A stretch of 64,000 bases of DNA from Gilvimarinus gilvus (GTDB lineage: Bacteria; Pseudomonadota; Gammaproteobacteria; Pseudomonadales; Cellvibrionaceae), in the NCBI RefSeq assembly GCF_030518155.1, contig NZ_JAULRU010000256.1:1-64000 (forward strand). The letters run 5' to 3'. The notes below the pieces were generated by a model that made no database searches, was not told the DNA's origin, and was given only the letters and a program-made list of their open reading frames with translations. The first letter of the stretch is position 1. Each line of letters begins with the position of its first letter. Position numbers and translations under genes: made by a program. This document shows, piece after piece, positions 30,067 to 38,652 of the stretch.

Positions 30067-31011
30067 CTAATCGGTGTTAATGTCGACGCCGGCAATAAAC
30101 GCCCGCCCCCGATGAATATCGTCTTGTAACTGTGCTTTTAACGCATCGAGAGATGCAAACTTGTGCTCATCACGCAACTTTGCGTGAAAACGTATTATCA
30201 CTGCAACGCCATAAATATCGCGCTCAAAGTCAAACAGATGGACCTCAAGCAAAGGCTCCGGTTCACCCCCCACGGTAGGCTTAATGCCCACGTTGGCGAC
30301 ACCTGCGAACGTCTCGCCGGCGATGTCGGCGCTGATCACAAACACCCCGGATAACGGTGAGCAGTAGCGCTGCAGGCGTATATTGGCTGTAGGCACGCCG
30401 ATCTCCCGGCCGAGCTTTCTACCATGGCCCACTCTTCCGGCTATACAGAACGGCTGCCCTAAACAGGCTTCAGCTTTGACAAAATCACCACTGGCCAGCA
30501 GCTCGCGTATGCGGGTGCTGCTAATACGCTCCGGCCCCATCATAAGCGTGCAGGTATCGGTGACGGAAAAACCCTGCTCAAGGCCCATCGCTTGCAGCAG
30601 CCGGAAATCCCCGGCGCGGTCACAGCCAAAGCGAAAGTCATCGCCGACAACTAAGTGCTGAATGCCCAACCCATCTACCAAGATACGATTGACAAACTGT
30701 TCGGCGGTTAAACTGCGCAAATCTTCGTTAAAGTTCAGGCACAATACCCGCTCAACACCCGCAGCCGCCAACGCCTGAAGCTTTTCGCGCAACCGCATTA
30801 AACGCGCCGGCGCTTTATCACGCGCGAAATACTCGTGCGGCTGGGGCTCAAACAGGATCACCACCGATGGCAAACCCATGTCGCGGGCGGCGTCGTCAAG
30901 CTGGCGCAATATGGCCTGATGCCCTAGGTGCACACCATCAAAGGTACCAATGGTTGCTACCGAACCTCGATGATCGGGTCGCAGATTATGTAAACCGCGT
31001 ATTAATTGCAC
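30067..31011 (-). CDS. ribF: Bifunctional riboflavin kinase/FMN adenylyltransferase
   Basis: Makes FMN from riboflavin and then FAD. The N-terminal nucleotidyltransferase domain (1-185) has GTFDGVHLGHQ and ISSTRIRELL, and the C-terminal flavokinase domain has GRKLGREIGVPTANI. At 314 residues it is standard. The start is GTG. It lies between murJ and ileS, the classic order. Confidence 0.95.
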   Translation of the reverse strand: MQLIRGLHNLRPDHRGSVATIGTFDGVHLGHQAILRQLDDAARDMGLPSVVILFEPQPHEYFARDKAPARLMRLREKLQALAAAGVERVLCLNFNEDLRSLTAEQFVNRILVDGLGIQHLVVGDDFRFGCDRAGDFRLLQAMGLEQGFSVTDTCTLMMGPERISSTRIRELLASGDFVKAEACLGQPFCIAGRVGHGRKLGREIGVPTANIRLQRYCSPLSGVFVISADIAGETFAGVANVGIKPTVGGEPEPLLEVHLFDFERDIYGVAVIIRFHAKLRDEHKFASLDALKAQLQDDIHRGRAFIAGVDINTD

Positions 31012-31134
31012 TCAGGTGTCGTAACTCATTTGTTCGTCCTCTGCGGCCGCCAAAGCTGCCGATCCCGGCGCGAGAGTATACAGCACAGGCAGGTTGTACG
31101 CGAGACAGGCAGCGGCTTTGCTGTGCTTTTCAGA

Positions 31135-32751
31135 CTAAAAAGAAGCCTGACGGAAATCTCGCGGACGCAGGCCTGTGGCCAGTAGGGTAAAGCCGTAAAC
31201 CGCGGCCCCGGCAAGGCACAGTGCCGCGAGACGCCAAACCCGCGCAAGCGCGCTCCAGTCGCCCCACTGTGGCCACACACTAAGCCCCCAAAGCAGCAGT
31301 GCCGCCATGGCAATATTGGCTGTCAACACCCGCACCAAAAACGGCGACCAACCCGGGGCCCTGATGTATACGCCCCTCTTTTGCAAGCCGTGATAAAGCA
31401 GCGCCACATTGATGTAAGCGGCCAGACTCGTCGCCAGCGCTAGGCCCACAAAGCCCAGCTGATAATAGCTGTGAAGCGGCAGCACAAACACAAGGTTGAG
31501 AAGCATATTGGCCGCCATGGCAACAACACCAATTCGCACCGGTGTTTTCATATCCTGGCGCGCATAGAACCCAGGCGCCAATACCTTAATCAACATGAAG
31601 GCCATCAGGCCCAGCGCGTACGCTCGCAAACTCATGCTCGCCATCAAGGTATCACGCGGCGTCATCTCACCGTACTGGAATAATGTGGTCAAAATGGGCT
31701 CCGCCATAATAACCAAGGCGACAACGGCAGGCGCGGCAATCAAGACCACGATGCGAATGGCCCAATCCAGCGTGCGCGAGAAAGCTTCGGGGTTACTGGC
31801 ACTGTACTGGCGCGACAGATTGGGCAATATAACCGTGGCAATCGCCACCGCAAAAACCCCCAAAGGCAAATCGGCCAAGCGCTCCGAGTAGTACAACCAA
31901 GAGGGGCTGCCATCGGGTAACAGCGAGGCGATAATGGTATCCAGCATTAAATTTATCTGGCTGACCGAAACGCCAAACAGCGCCGGCACCATCAGAGCAA
32001 GAATGCGCTTTACCCCGGGGTCTTGCCAATCCAATTTAGGCACCGGGGTAATATTCAGAGGCTTGAGAAACGGCAGCTGAAACAGAAACTGCAGCACACC
32101 CGCAGCAAGTACCCCCCAGGCCAACCCCATGGCTGGCGCTTCAAACATAGGCGAAATGATAAGAGCGGCGGCAATTAGGGTGATATTCAACAGCACCGGC
32201 GTAAAAGCAGGTATTGCGAAACGGTCGTAACTGTTGAGGATAGCGCCGACAAATCCGCTGAGCGAAATCAACATCAAATAGGGGAAGGTGATGCGAATCA
32301 TGTCTGTAGCCAGAGCGAACTTCTCCGGGCTATCTACCCGAAAACCCGGTGCGAATACCGTCGCTACCAAAGGAGCACCTGCAACCGCCAAGGCAGTCAC
32401 AACCAGCAATACCAAACCCAAAGCACCAGCAACACGATCTACCAGCGCCTGCACGGCGGCGTGCGGGCCTTTTTGCCGGTACTCAGACAACACCGGTACA
32501 AACGCCTGCGCAAAGGCGCCCTCTGCGAAAAGCCGGCGCATAAAGTTAGGGATTTTAAAGGCCACGATAAACACGTCGGCGCCGCCACCGGCCCCGATGG
32601 TGTGAGCAAATACCACGTCGCGTAGTAAACCCAACACGCGCGAGGCCATGGTCATCACCCCTACTTTGGAGCTGGATCTCAGCAAGCCGGGCTTAGGTTT
32701 AACGGGGGCTGTCGACACGTTTCGTCCTGCACTGATAGTTGGTAGCGCCAT
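31135..32751 (-). CDS. murJ: Lipid II flippase MurJ
   Basis: Polytopic membrane protein of the MOP superfamily that flips the peptidoglycan precursor lipid II. The N-terminal hallmark SKVGVMTMASRVLGLLRDVVFAHTIGAG and the FAEGAFAQAFVPV segment are present, with about 14 hydrophobic helices across 538 residues. An extra 25 residues precede the usual start. No rpsT gene is seen next to it, unlike many relatives. Instead a Fur-regulated receptor gene diverges from it. Confidence 0.95.
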   Translation of the reverse strand: MALPTISAGRNVSTAPVKPKPGLLRSSSKVGVMTMASRVLGLLRDVVFAHTIGAGGGADVFIVAFKIPNFMRRLFAEGAFAQAFVPVLSEYRQKGPHAAVQALVDRVAGALGLVLLVVTALAVAGAPLVATVFAPGFRVDSPEKFALATDMIRITFPYLMLISLSGFVGAILNSYDRFAIPAFTPVLLNITLIAAALIISPMFEAPAMGLAWGVLAAGVLQFLFQLPFLKPLNITPVPKLDWQDPGVKRILALMVPALFGVSVSQINLMLDTIIASLLPDGSPSWLYYSERLADLPLGVFAVAIATVILPNLSRQYSASNPEAFSRTLDWAIRIVVLIAAPAVVALVIMAEPILTTLFQYGEMTPRDTLMASMSLRAYALGLMAFMLIKVLAPGFYARQDMKTPVRIGVVAMAANMLLNLVFVLPLHSYYQLGFVGLALATSLAAYINVALLYHGLQKRGVYIRAPGWSPFLVRVLTANIAMAALLLWGLSVWPQWGDWSALARVWRLAALCLAGAAVYGFTLLATGLRPRDFRQASF

Positions 32752-32801
32752 TATCCATACCCCACCACCTCTTGAACAGCGTCAACTTTACTTGCAAATA
32801 C

Positions 32802-32822
32802 AAATGATAATACTTATCATTA
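32802..32822. promoter_or_regulatory. Fur box before the TonB-dependent receptor
   Basis: AAATGATAATACTTATCATTA is an interrupted palindrome close to the 19-bp Fur consensus GATAATGATAATCATTATC. It lies 22 bases before the ATG, so iron-loaded Fur would block transcription. It may also affect the divergent murJ promoter. Confidence 0.8.
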
Positions 32823-32844
32823 CTATCAAATTACAGGAGGACAC

Positions 32845-34977
32845 ATGACCCCCCCCAAACGAATGACTCTGGCTTTGGCCGTCACTATCGCTCTACCCCA
32901 TGCAACACTTGCCGACTCTAAGGCGGACACCAAGGCCGATCAAAGGGTAGAAACCATGCTGGTGACCGGCCGCGCGCAATCGCTCTATCGTGTCGATGAA
33001 ACGTCTGTATCCACCCGCATTAACGCCGACCTGACTCGTATACCTGCATCGGTTCAGATCATTAACGCCGACCTTATTGAGGATCAAGGAGCTCGCGATG
33101 CCCGCGACTTATACCGCGCCATCAGTGGCGTCAGTGTCTTTAGTTATTCGGGCGTGACCTTTCGCGGCTTTCGCCAGGACGAGGTGCTTTACGACGGTCT
33201 GCGCGGCGACCCATACGCGGGCTTCACTGTCCCGCGCCTATTTGGCGTCGATCAGGTAGAGGTTCTGAAAGGCCCCAGTGGCGCTCTTTATGGCGCAGGC
33301 GCCCCCGGCGGACTCATCAACTACGCTACCAGTCAGGCCACACTCGAAAACTATGGACGCGCGCAACTGGTCGCCGGTAATTTTGATTTAACCGGCGTGA
33401 ACGTAGCCGCCACCGGTCAAATAGGCGATTCGGATTTTGGCTATCGCGTGGCCATGCTCAAAGAAACCGAACAACCGTTTCGCGAGCACAGCTCCAACGA
33501 CAATGATCAGGGTGATTTGGGCTTTATCTGGCTGCCCTCTGACAAAACCAGCATCAAGGTAAAGTACTCCTTTGTTGACCAAACACTGGGCGCAAACCGA
33601 CTACGAGGCGTGCCGGCCGACGAAGACGGCAACTTTCTGGTAGCGCCAAGCTGGAACCACAATGAGCCCACCGACTTTCTCACCTTGCGCGCAAACTCGG
33701 TTTACTCTCGAATCGAACATAGCTTTTCCGATGGTATTCGTCTTGATGTCGCAATGCGCTATTACGACAATCAGGAAAAACAAAACTACCATGAACCACG
33801 CGGCCTTTATGATTCCAACGGCGACGGTGTGGACGATATGATGGCGCGCCAATTCCGCGATCAGATTCGCAATAGTGAAGGCACCAGTGCTTACGCCAAC
33901 TTGGTGTTTGAGTTTGCCACCGGCAGTATCGAGCATCAGCTACTAACAGGGCTTGAATACTACAACGAAGACAGTGACTTCAAGGCCAAGCGGGGCAGCC
34001 CAATTGAATCCGGCGGTGTTGTGCCACCGTTAAGCCTGTACGACCCACTGTATGGCCAAACCTCGCGCGCGCAATACGGTTTAGACCTGCGTGGCTGGGA
34101 GAGCGATACCACCTCAAGCCTCACGCAATCGGGCCTCTACATTCAGGACTTGGTTCGCGTCTCCGAGCGCTTCGACATACTCGCCAGCCTTCGCTTCAAT
34201 GATTTTGAAAGTGACAGTAACGGCGTAACCGACAGCGACTCTGCTACTACCTATCGCTTAGGTGGCGTGTATCACATCACTGAGAATCTAAACACTTACC
34301 TCAGTTACAGCGAAGGTTTTGAACCACAGTCGGCCGCAAACCAAGACACCGACAAAGGCGGGCCATTCGCGCCAGAAGAAAGCGAAAATATGGAGCTGGG
34401 CGCAAAACTCAACCTGTGGGACGGGCGTGCACGCCTTAATCTGGCGATTTATGAAACTGAAAAACGCAATGTACTACAAGGCAACCCCGAGGGCGATGTA
34501 GACGGCGATGGCGTCGATGACTTAGTAGCTATCGGCAAAGTGCGCAGCCGTGGTTTTGAGTTCGACCTCAGTGCTGACTTGCAGCCGCTGTGGACCATGA
34601 CTTTAAACTATGGCTACAACCGCACCCGCGTACTGGAGGCGACCACAGGCATTACCAACGCCACTGGTGACAAGTTTGCCAACACGCCTGAACATCAAAT
34701 CGGTCTCTGGACCCGCTACGATTTTCCCTCCATTAGCTCGGCGATTGCTTTCGGGGCAGATTACAAATCGGATCAAATCAGCATTCAAGGTGATTATGTG
34801 AAGCCTTACACCACTTTCGACGCCAGCTGGCAAAGCGAATGGGACTTGTGGAAGCTACAACTCAACGTAAGCAATTTGTTCAATAAGGAATACGCAGAGA
34901 GCGGGTTTATTCATCGCACTGGCCACTTTCCCGGCGAGCCTCGCCGCGTTGTCGCCACCCTAAGCCGCACGTTCTAA
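32845..34977 (+). CDS. TonB-dependent siderophore receptor
   Basis: Outer-membrane iron(III)-siderophore transporter by family (CirA/FhuA type). After a signal peptide (1-23, ending LAD) comes a TonB-box-like ETMLVTGR, the plug domain (about 45-165, with VEVLKGPSGALYGAGAPGG) and a 22-strand barrel ending PGEPRRVVATLSRTF with the terminal aromatic residue. AGGAGG precedes the ATG. The Fur box upstream and the PepSY partner downstream support iron regulation. The siderophore is not predictable. No biosynthetic genes are nearby. Confidence 0.92.
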   Translation: MTPPKRMTLALAVTIALPHATLADSKADTKADQRVETMLVTGRAQSLYRVDETSVSTRINADLTRIPASVQIINADLIEDQGARDARDLYRAISGVSVFSYSGVTFRGFRQDEVLYDGLRGDPYAGFTVPRLFGVDQVEVLKGPSGALYGAGAPGGLINYATSQATLENYGRAQLVAGNFDLTGVNVAATGQIGDSDFGYRVAMLKETEQPFREHSSNDNDQGDLGFIWLPSDKTSIKVKYSFVDQTLGANRLRGVPADEDGNFLVAPSWNHNEPTDFLTLRANSVYSRIEHSFSDGIRLDVAMRYYDNQEKQNYHEPRGLYDSNGDGVDDMMARQFRDQIRNSEGTSAYANLVFEFATGSIEHQLLTGLEYYNEDSDFKAKRGSPIESGGVVPPLSLYDPLYGQTSRAQYGLDLRGWESDTTSSLTQSGLYIQDLVRVSERFDILASLRFNDFESDSNGVTDSDSATTYRLGGVYHITENLNTYLSYSEGFEPQSAANQDTDKGGPFAPEESENMELGAKLNLWDGRARLNLAIYETEKRNVLQGNPEGDVDGDGVDDLVAIGKVRSRGFEFDLSADLQPLWTMTLNYGYNRTRVLEATTGITNATGDKFANTPEHQIGLWTRYDFPSISSAIAFGADYKSDQISIQGDYVKPYTTFDASWQSEWDLWKLQLNVSNLFNKEYAESGFIHRTGHFPGEPRRVVATLSRTF

Positions 34978-34987
34978 GTTACATTCT

Positions 34988-36166
34988 GTGCGCCAACCTG
35001 GGAAAACAATAACTCGACAGCAATGGTTTCGCCTGCACAGTTTTGCCGGCGCGAGTTTCGCCTTGCTGCTGTTTTTTGTTTCGCTAACCGGCACTTTAGC
35101 GGTATTCGCCTATGAAATTGATTGGTTGATTACACCCGAGCTGCGCGTCAGTGCCGAAGGCCGGGCTCCACTGCCCGCAGGCACGTTGTTGGCAGCCGCG
35201 CACTCGGCCGCTAAAGATGGGCAGGTAAGCTCGCTTCGGTTGCTACCTCCGTTTATGGCCAGTGAAGCCATTTTGCGAACGGCCAGTGGCGAGCTAAACC
35301 GAATTTACATCGACCCCTATACCGCTAAAGTTATAGCGATACAGCCATGGTTTAACGCCCACCGATTTTTACGTCAAACCCATCGCCATCTCATGTTGCC
35401 ACTCAAGTGGGGCCTAACCATAGTGTGCTTGCTCAGCCTTCCACTATTGCTTTCACTTGCCTCCGCATTTCCGATATACAAAAAGTGGTGGCAGGGCTTC
35501 GCTAAGCGGCCCAAACCTAACACTCCACCAAGGCGCTGGTGGGGCGACCTGCACCGACTCATTGGCTTATGGTGCGTGCCTTTCATTGCACTTATAGCCA
35601 TTACCGGGCTGTGGTACCTCATCGAACGCTGGGGTGGCGCCGCACCTTCTGCCACCAAACCATTGGCTGATTTGGCGACCCTCAACCAGCCCCACAATGC
35701 CGTCAAACTAAATGCCGCCATTGACCAAGCACTAAACAATTGGCCCGACTTTGTATTGAAGGGCATAATTGTGCAGCCCAACAAGCCATTACTACTGCAA
35801 GGGCAAGCGAGCGCCTGGCTGGTGCGCGACCGGGCCAACACTTTGGCTGTGGATGCCAACACCGCAACCACGTTAACGAAGCGGCAAGGCGAGTCGCTCA
35901 CGGTCCACCAGCGCATAGCTGAAATGGCAGACCCTCTACACTTTGGCACCTTTGCCGGCTACTTGACAAAATTTATCTGGTTTTTATTTGGCGCCATGAT
36001 GACGGCCCTATGCGCCAGCGGGTTTTGGCTCTGCGCCCTCAGACTCGGCACACGCCGCAGCGGGCCAAAATTGGGTAAGGCCTGGCAACACATGGGCTGG
36101 AGCCGCTGGCCACAAATGGGATTAGTGGCCGCCAGCCTCGCACTTGCCCTAATGGCCATATTCTGA
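34988..36166 (+). CDS. PepSY-associated transmembrane protein (iron-regulated)
   Basis: A 392-residue membrane protein of the PepSY_TM family, commonly encoded after siderophore receptors and proposed to reduce ferric siderophore in the periplasm. Helices near residues 18-42 (FAGASFALLLFFVSLTGTLAVF), 135-160, 188-212 and 330-355 bracket PepSY-like periplasmic segments. The conserved His-rich LHRLIGLWC and HRHLML are possible haem ligands. The GTG start follows the receptor stop by 10 bases, so it shares the Fur-controlled transcript. Confidence 0.85.
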   Translation: MRQPGKTITRQQWFRLHSFAGASFALLLFFVSLTGTLAVFAYEIDWLITPELRVSAEGRAPLPAGTLLAAAHSAAKDGQVSSLRLLPPFMASEAILRTASGELNRIYIDPYTAKVIAIQPWFNAHRFLRQTHRHLMLPLKWGLTIVCLLSLPLLLSLASAFPIYKKWWQGFAKRPKPNTPPRRWWGDLHRLIGLWCVPFIALIAITGLWYLIERWGGAAPSATKPLADLATLNQPHNAVKLNAAIDQALNNWPDFVLKGIIVQPNKPLLLQGQASAWLVRDRANTLAVDANTATTLTKRQGESLTVHQRIAEMADPLHFGTFAGYLTKFIWFLFGAMMTALCASGFWLCALRLGTRRSGPKLGKAWQHMGWSRWPQMGLVAASLALALMAIF

Positions 36167-36178
36167 ATAATTTTCTGG

Positions 36179-36221
36179 TTGACACATACGCCCACAACAG
36201 ATACTGTACATTTAAACAGTA
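36179..36221 (+). promoter_or_regulatory. LexA (SOS) box overlapping the yebG promoter
   Basis: TACTGTACATTTAAACAGTA (36202-36221) contains CTGT-N8-ACAG, the LexA operator. TTGACA at 36179-36184 and a 17-bp spacer place the -10 region (TACTGT) inside the operator, so LexA would block polymerase directly. The yebG ATG begins 19 bases later. Confidence 0.88.
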
Positions 36222-36239
36222 TCGCAATGGAGGTAAACC

Positions 36240-36518
36240 ATGGCTGTAGTTGCCGTCTGGAAATGTGACCGGGATGGAAAGATGTTTGATGATAAAAAAG
36301 CCGCTGAAGCTCACGACAAAATGCTGGAGTTGGCGGCCAATATTACCGATTTAATTGAAAATTCGGTTAAAGGCATTAGCGAGGAACACAGCGAAGCCAT
36401 TGGCCTGCTGCTGGCAGGTAAGAGTGAAGTGCTGGCCAAAGCCTGTAAGGGCAAGCCCGAACTACTGCTCGAAGAGGCCAGTGACGACAGCGTTACTCCG
36501 CTTGTGGCCAATCAATAG
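36240..36518 (+). CDS. yebG: YebG family DNA-damage-inducible protein
   Basis: Small (92 residues) YebG protein of the SOS regulon. The family start MAVVAVWKCDRDGKMFDDKKAAEAHDKMLE and the glutamate/lysine-rich helical middle are intact. The acidic C-terminal tail is longer than in E. coli. GGAGG precedes the ATG, and the LexA box just upstream fits its SOS control in E. coli. The molecular role of the family is unclear. A terminator follows at 36625. Confidence 0.92.
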   Translation: MAVVAVWKCDRDGKMFDDKKAAEAHDKMLELAANITDLIENSVKGISEEHSEAIGLLLAGKSEVLAKACKGKPELLLEEASDDSVTPLVANQ

Positions 36519-36624
36519 TTTACCCGCTGGATTCACCCCTGCGCCGGACGGCACCACCACGCCGTCACTCCACACGGCGCTCGCGGTGGTGCACCGCTTC
36601 CACAACGCATCACCGCTGCTTTTA

Positions 36625-36659
36625 CCGCCGCACTCCCCTCAACGGTGCGGCGGCTTTTT
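36625..36659. terminator. Terminator between yebG and the EAL-receiver gene
   Basis: Stem CCGCCGCAC / GTGCGGCGG with an 11-base loop, followed by CTTTTTAG on the plus strand. It lies between the convergent yebG and the gene ending at 36674. Confidence 0.75.
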
Positions 36660-36673
36660 AGTATTAGGGAACC

Positions 36674-38641
36674 TTAGAACAACTCGACGGTGCTTCCACC
36701 TGCCGATTCTTCTTCCGCAGCAGGGGCTTTCACCTCAAGCTCAGCTAAATCAGTGGCCATTTGCTTGAGAATATACTCCACCGTGTTGCTAATTTCCACG
36801 GTACTCTTCTCAGCCGCTTCGTTATGATTAAGCATTTTTTCAATAATGTCCGTCAGATAATTTTCCTGTTCAAGCGTCAACTGCAGTACGTGGAAACTCA
36901 TTTTCAGCTCCATTGAATAATCATCCAAAAGCTCTTTCTTCTCACCACTGTCAACATTCACCAAGCTTAGCAACTGCTGAACTAATTCCTGCATAACCTC
37001 TGTCGCCTCGTTGACAATACGTTGCCTTAATATCTCTCGGTAGCGCGCCTCCAGCGCCTCTACCAGTACAGCGACATAGTCACGCAACTCACCTTTCTCG
37101 ACAGAATCCACAGGAACATTTTTCACCAAAAAAGATACGTGATCATCATTGACCATCATGCGCTGGGCAAACTCGTACAGACGCCCTTTCTCTTTCAAAA
37201 CCTCAAATATATTAACTTCGGTAGGGCTACACACCCCCATATCCTGATCGTAACTACTGACCGTATTCTTGCTCCTAAACTCAATCGCCGTGCGCAACCC
37301 TTTCCCGGCGCTAAAGCGAAAAAATTCCCGGGACAATTGCTCTTCGTCAGTACACACCAGAATGTTTTTAAAAAACTGAACAATGTCCCCGTAATACGCA
37401 GTCTGCTGTAACGAGCGCATCACCATTTGCTGCGATTCTTTGTTGCGGTCAGACATATCGCGACTGCGCAACTGATAAGTGGCCATCTGACGAATTTTTG
37501 CCATCAGCTCCCTGATCGAAAAGGGCTTCTCAATGAAGTCCATGCCGCCAGCCTCGTAAGCCTCCAGCCGACTGGCAAACTCCTTCGCGCCAGAAATAAA
37601 AATAGTACTGACGTTATCACCGAGCTCGCCACTGCCCGACAGGTCAACGCCGCGACCATCAGGTAAGTTCAGGTCGATAATGACAATATCGGGAGAAAAA
37701 TCTTGTAACGCTTCGCGCGCCCCCCTCAAACAATCAGTCGTACGCACATTGTAATTATCACTCAAACTTTCGTTGAGCAAGTTCAGGTACTGTACATCGT
37801 CTTCGACAATCAGAATATTTGCCCGTTCGGCGCCACTGTGTCGCTCGTCCGCCCCCTCTACGTATGTATCGCGCAGAGTGCTAAATTCCTCTGGTGTGCC
37901 AAAATAGTAACCCTGCCCCCGATCACAGCCGTTGCGCGCCAGAAAATCGGCGGTTTCCTCATCTTCAATGCCAACCGCCACGACTCGCATGCTGAACCTA
38001 TTCGCGTTGTGCATCGCACTGCGCATCGCGTCCTTACATCGCTCTTTGGTTAACAAGCTTTTCACCAAATCGCGGTCGAGTTTTATTTCATCGATCACCA
38101 CATCATCCGGCAACGACTGGCTTGATTCCGCAACCGAAAATCCATCGAGAGAAATACAAAACCCTTTTAGATGTAACTCCATCAAAGACTTGCGCACAGT
38201 CTCAGAAAGAAAGTCCGGCTCCAGCAAACCAGTAAATTCTAAGGTGATTTTTTGTCGTGGAACTTTATGTTGTTTAAGCGTCTTACCTAGAGCTTTACCA
38301 AATCCGTCAATGTGTAACAGGCTACGATCAACGTTAATCGCGACATTAATATCGGTGCCTTGTTCAGATAGGGCAATCCAGTCGTTTGCCACTAGTGCCA
38401 CCACCCGTTCGGTCAATTCTCGCATCTTGTGCATGGAATCCACCATAGGAAGAAAGGCGCCAGGTATCATCAAGCCATGCTCTGGATGTTTGAGCCGCAC
38501 AAACGCTTCGGCACCGGTAAACCCTGTGTCGCGAGACAGGGAAAACTGTGGCTGATAAACCACTGTAAACCAATCTTCTGCGAACGCTTTTTCTACATCA
38601 TCACTGGATATTTCTTTACTGATACCACTGACTGACTCCAT
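36674..38641 (-). CDS. EAL-domain protein with receiver and GAF-like C-terminus, EAL degenerate
   Basis: A 655-residue signalling protein with an N-terminal EAL domain (about 15-265), a receiver domain (275-395, phosphoacceptor D323 in IIDLNLPDG) and a 260-residue helical C-terminal part with a GAF-like stretch. The EAL domain lacks several catalytic features: EAL is EAF (45-47), LEITE is LEFTG, DDFG is DGFS, and the glutamate of AEGVE is replaced (AVGIED). It is therefore likely a c-di-GMP binder or protein-interaction module, not a phosphodiesterase. The ATG at 38641 has GGAG six bases upstream and lies 11 bases after the kinase gene, its probable partner. Confidence 0.85.
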   Translation of the reverse strand: MESVSGISKEISSDDVEKAFAEDWFTVVYQPQFSLSRDTGFTGAEAFVRLKHPEHGLMIPGAFLPMVDSMHKMRELTERVVALVANDWIALSEQGTDINVAINVDRSLLHIDGFGKALGKTLKQHKVPRQKITLEFTGLLEPDFLSETVRKSLMELHLKGFCISLDGFSVAESSQSLPDDVVIDEIKLDRDLVKSLLTKERCKDAMRSAMHNANRFSMRVVAVGIEDEETADFLARNGCDRGQGYYFGTPEEFSTLRDTYVEGADERHSGAERANILIVEDDVQYLNLLNESLSDNYNVRTTDCLRGAREALQDFSPDIVIIDLNLPDGRGVDLSGSGELGDNVSTIFISGAKEFASRLEAYEAGGMDFIEKPFSIRELMAKIRQMATYQLRSRDMSDRNKESQQMVMRSLQQTAYYGDIVQFFKNILVCTDEEQLSREFFRFSAGKGLRTAIEFRSKNTVSSYDQDMGVCSPTEVNIFEVLKEKGRLYEFAQRMMVNDDHVSFLVKNVPVDSVEKGELRDYVAVLVEALEARYREILRQRIVNEATEVMQELVQQLLSLVNVDSGEKKELLDDYSMELKMSFHVLQLTLEQENYLTDIIEKMLNHNEAAEKSTVEISNTVEYILKQMATDLAELEVKAPAAEEESAGGSTVELF

Positions 38642-38652
38642 ACATCGCTCCA

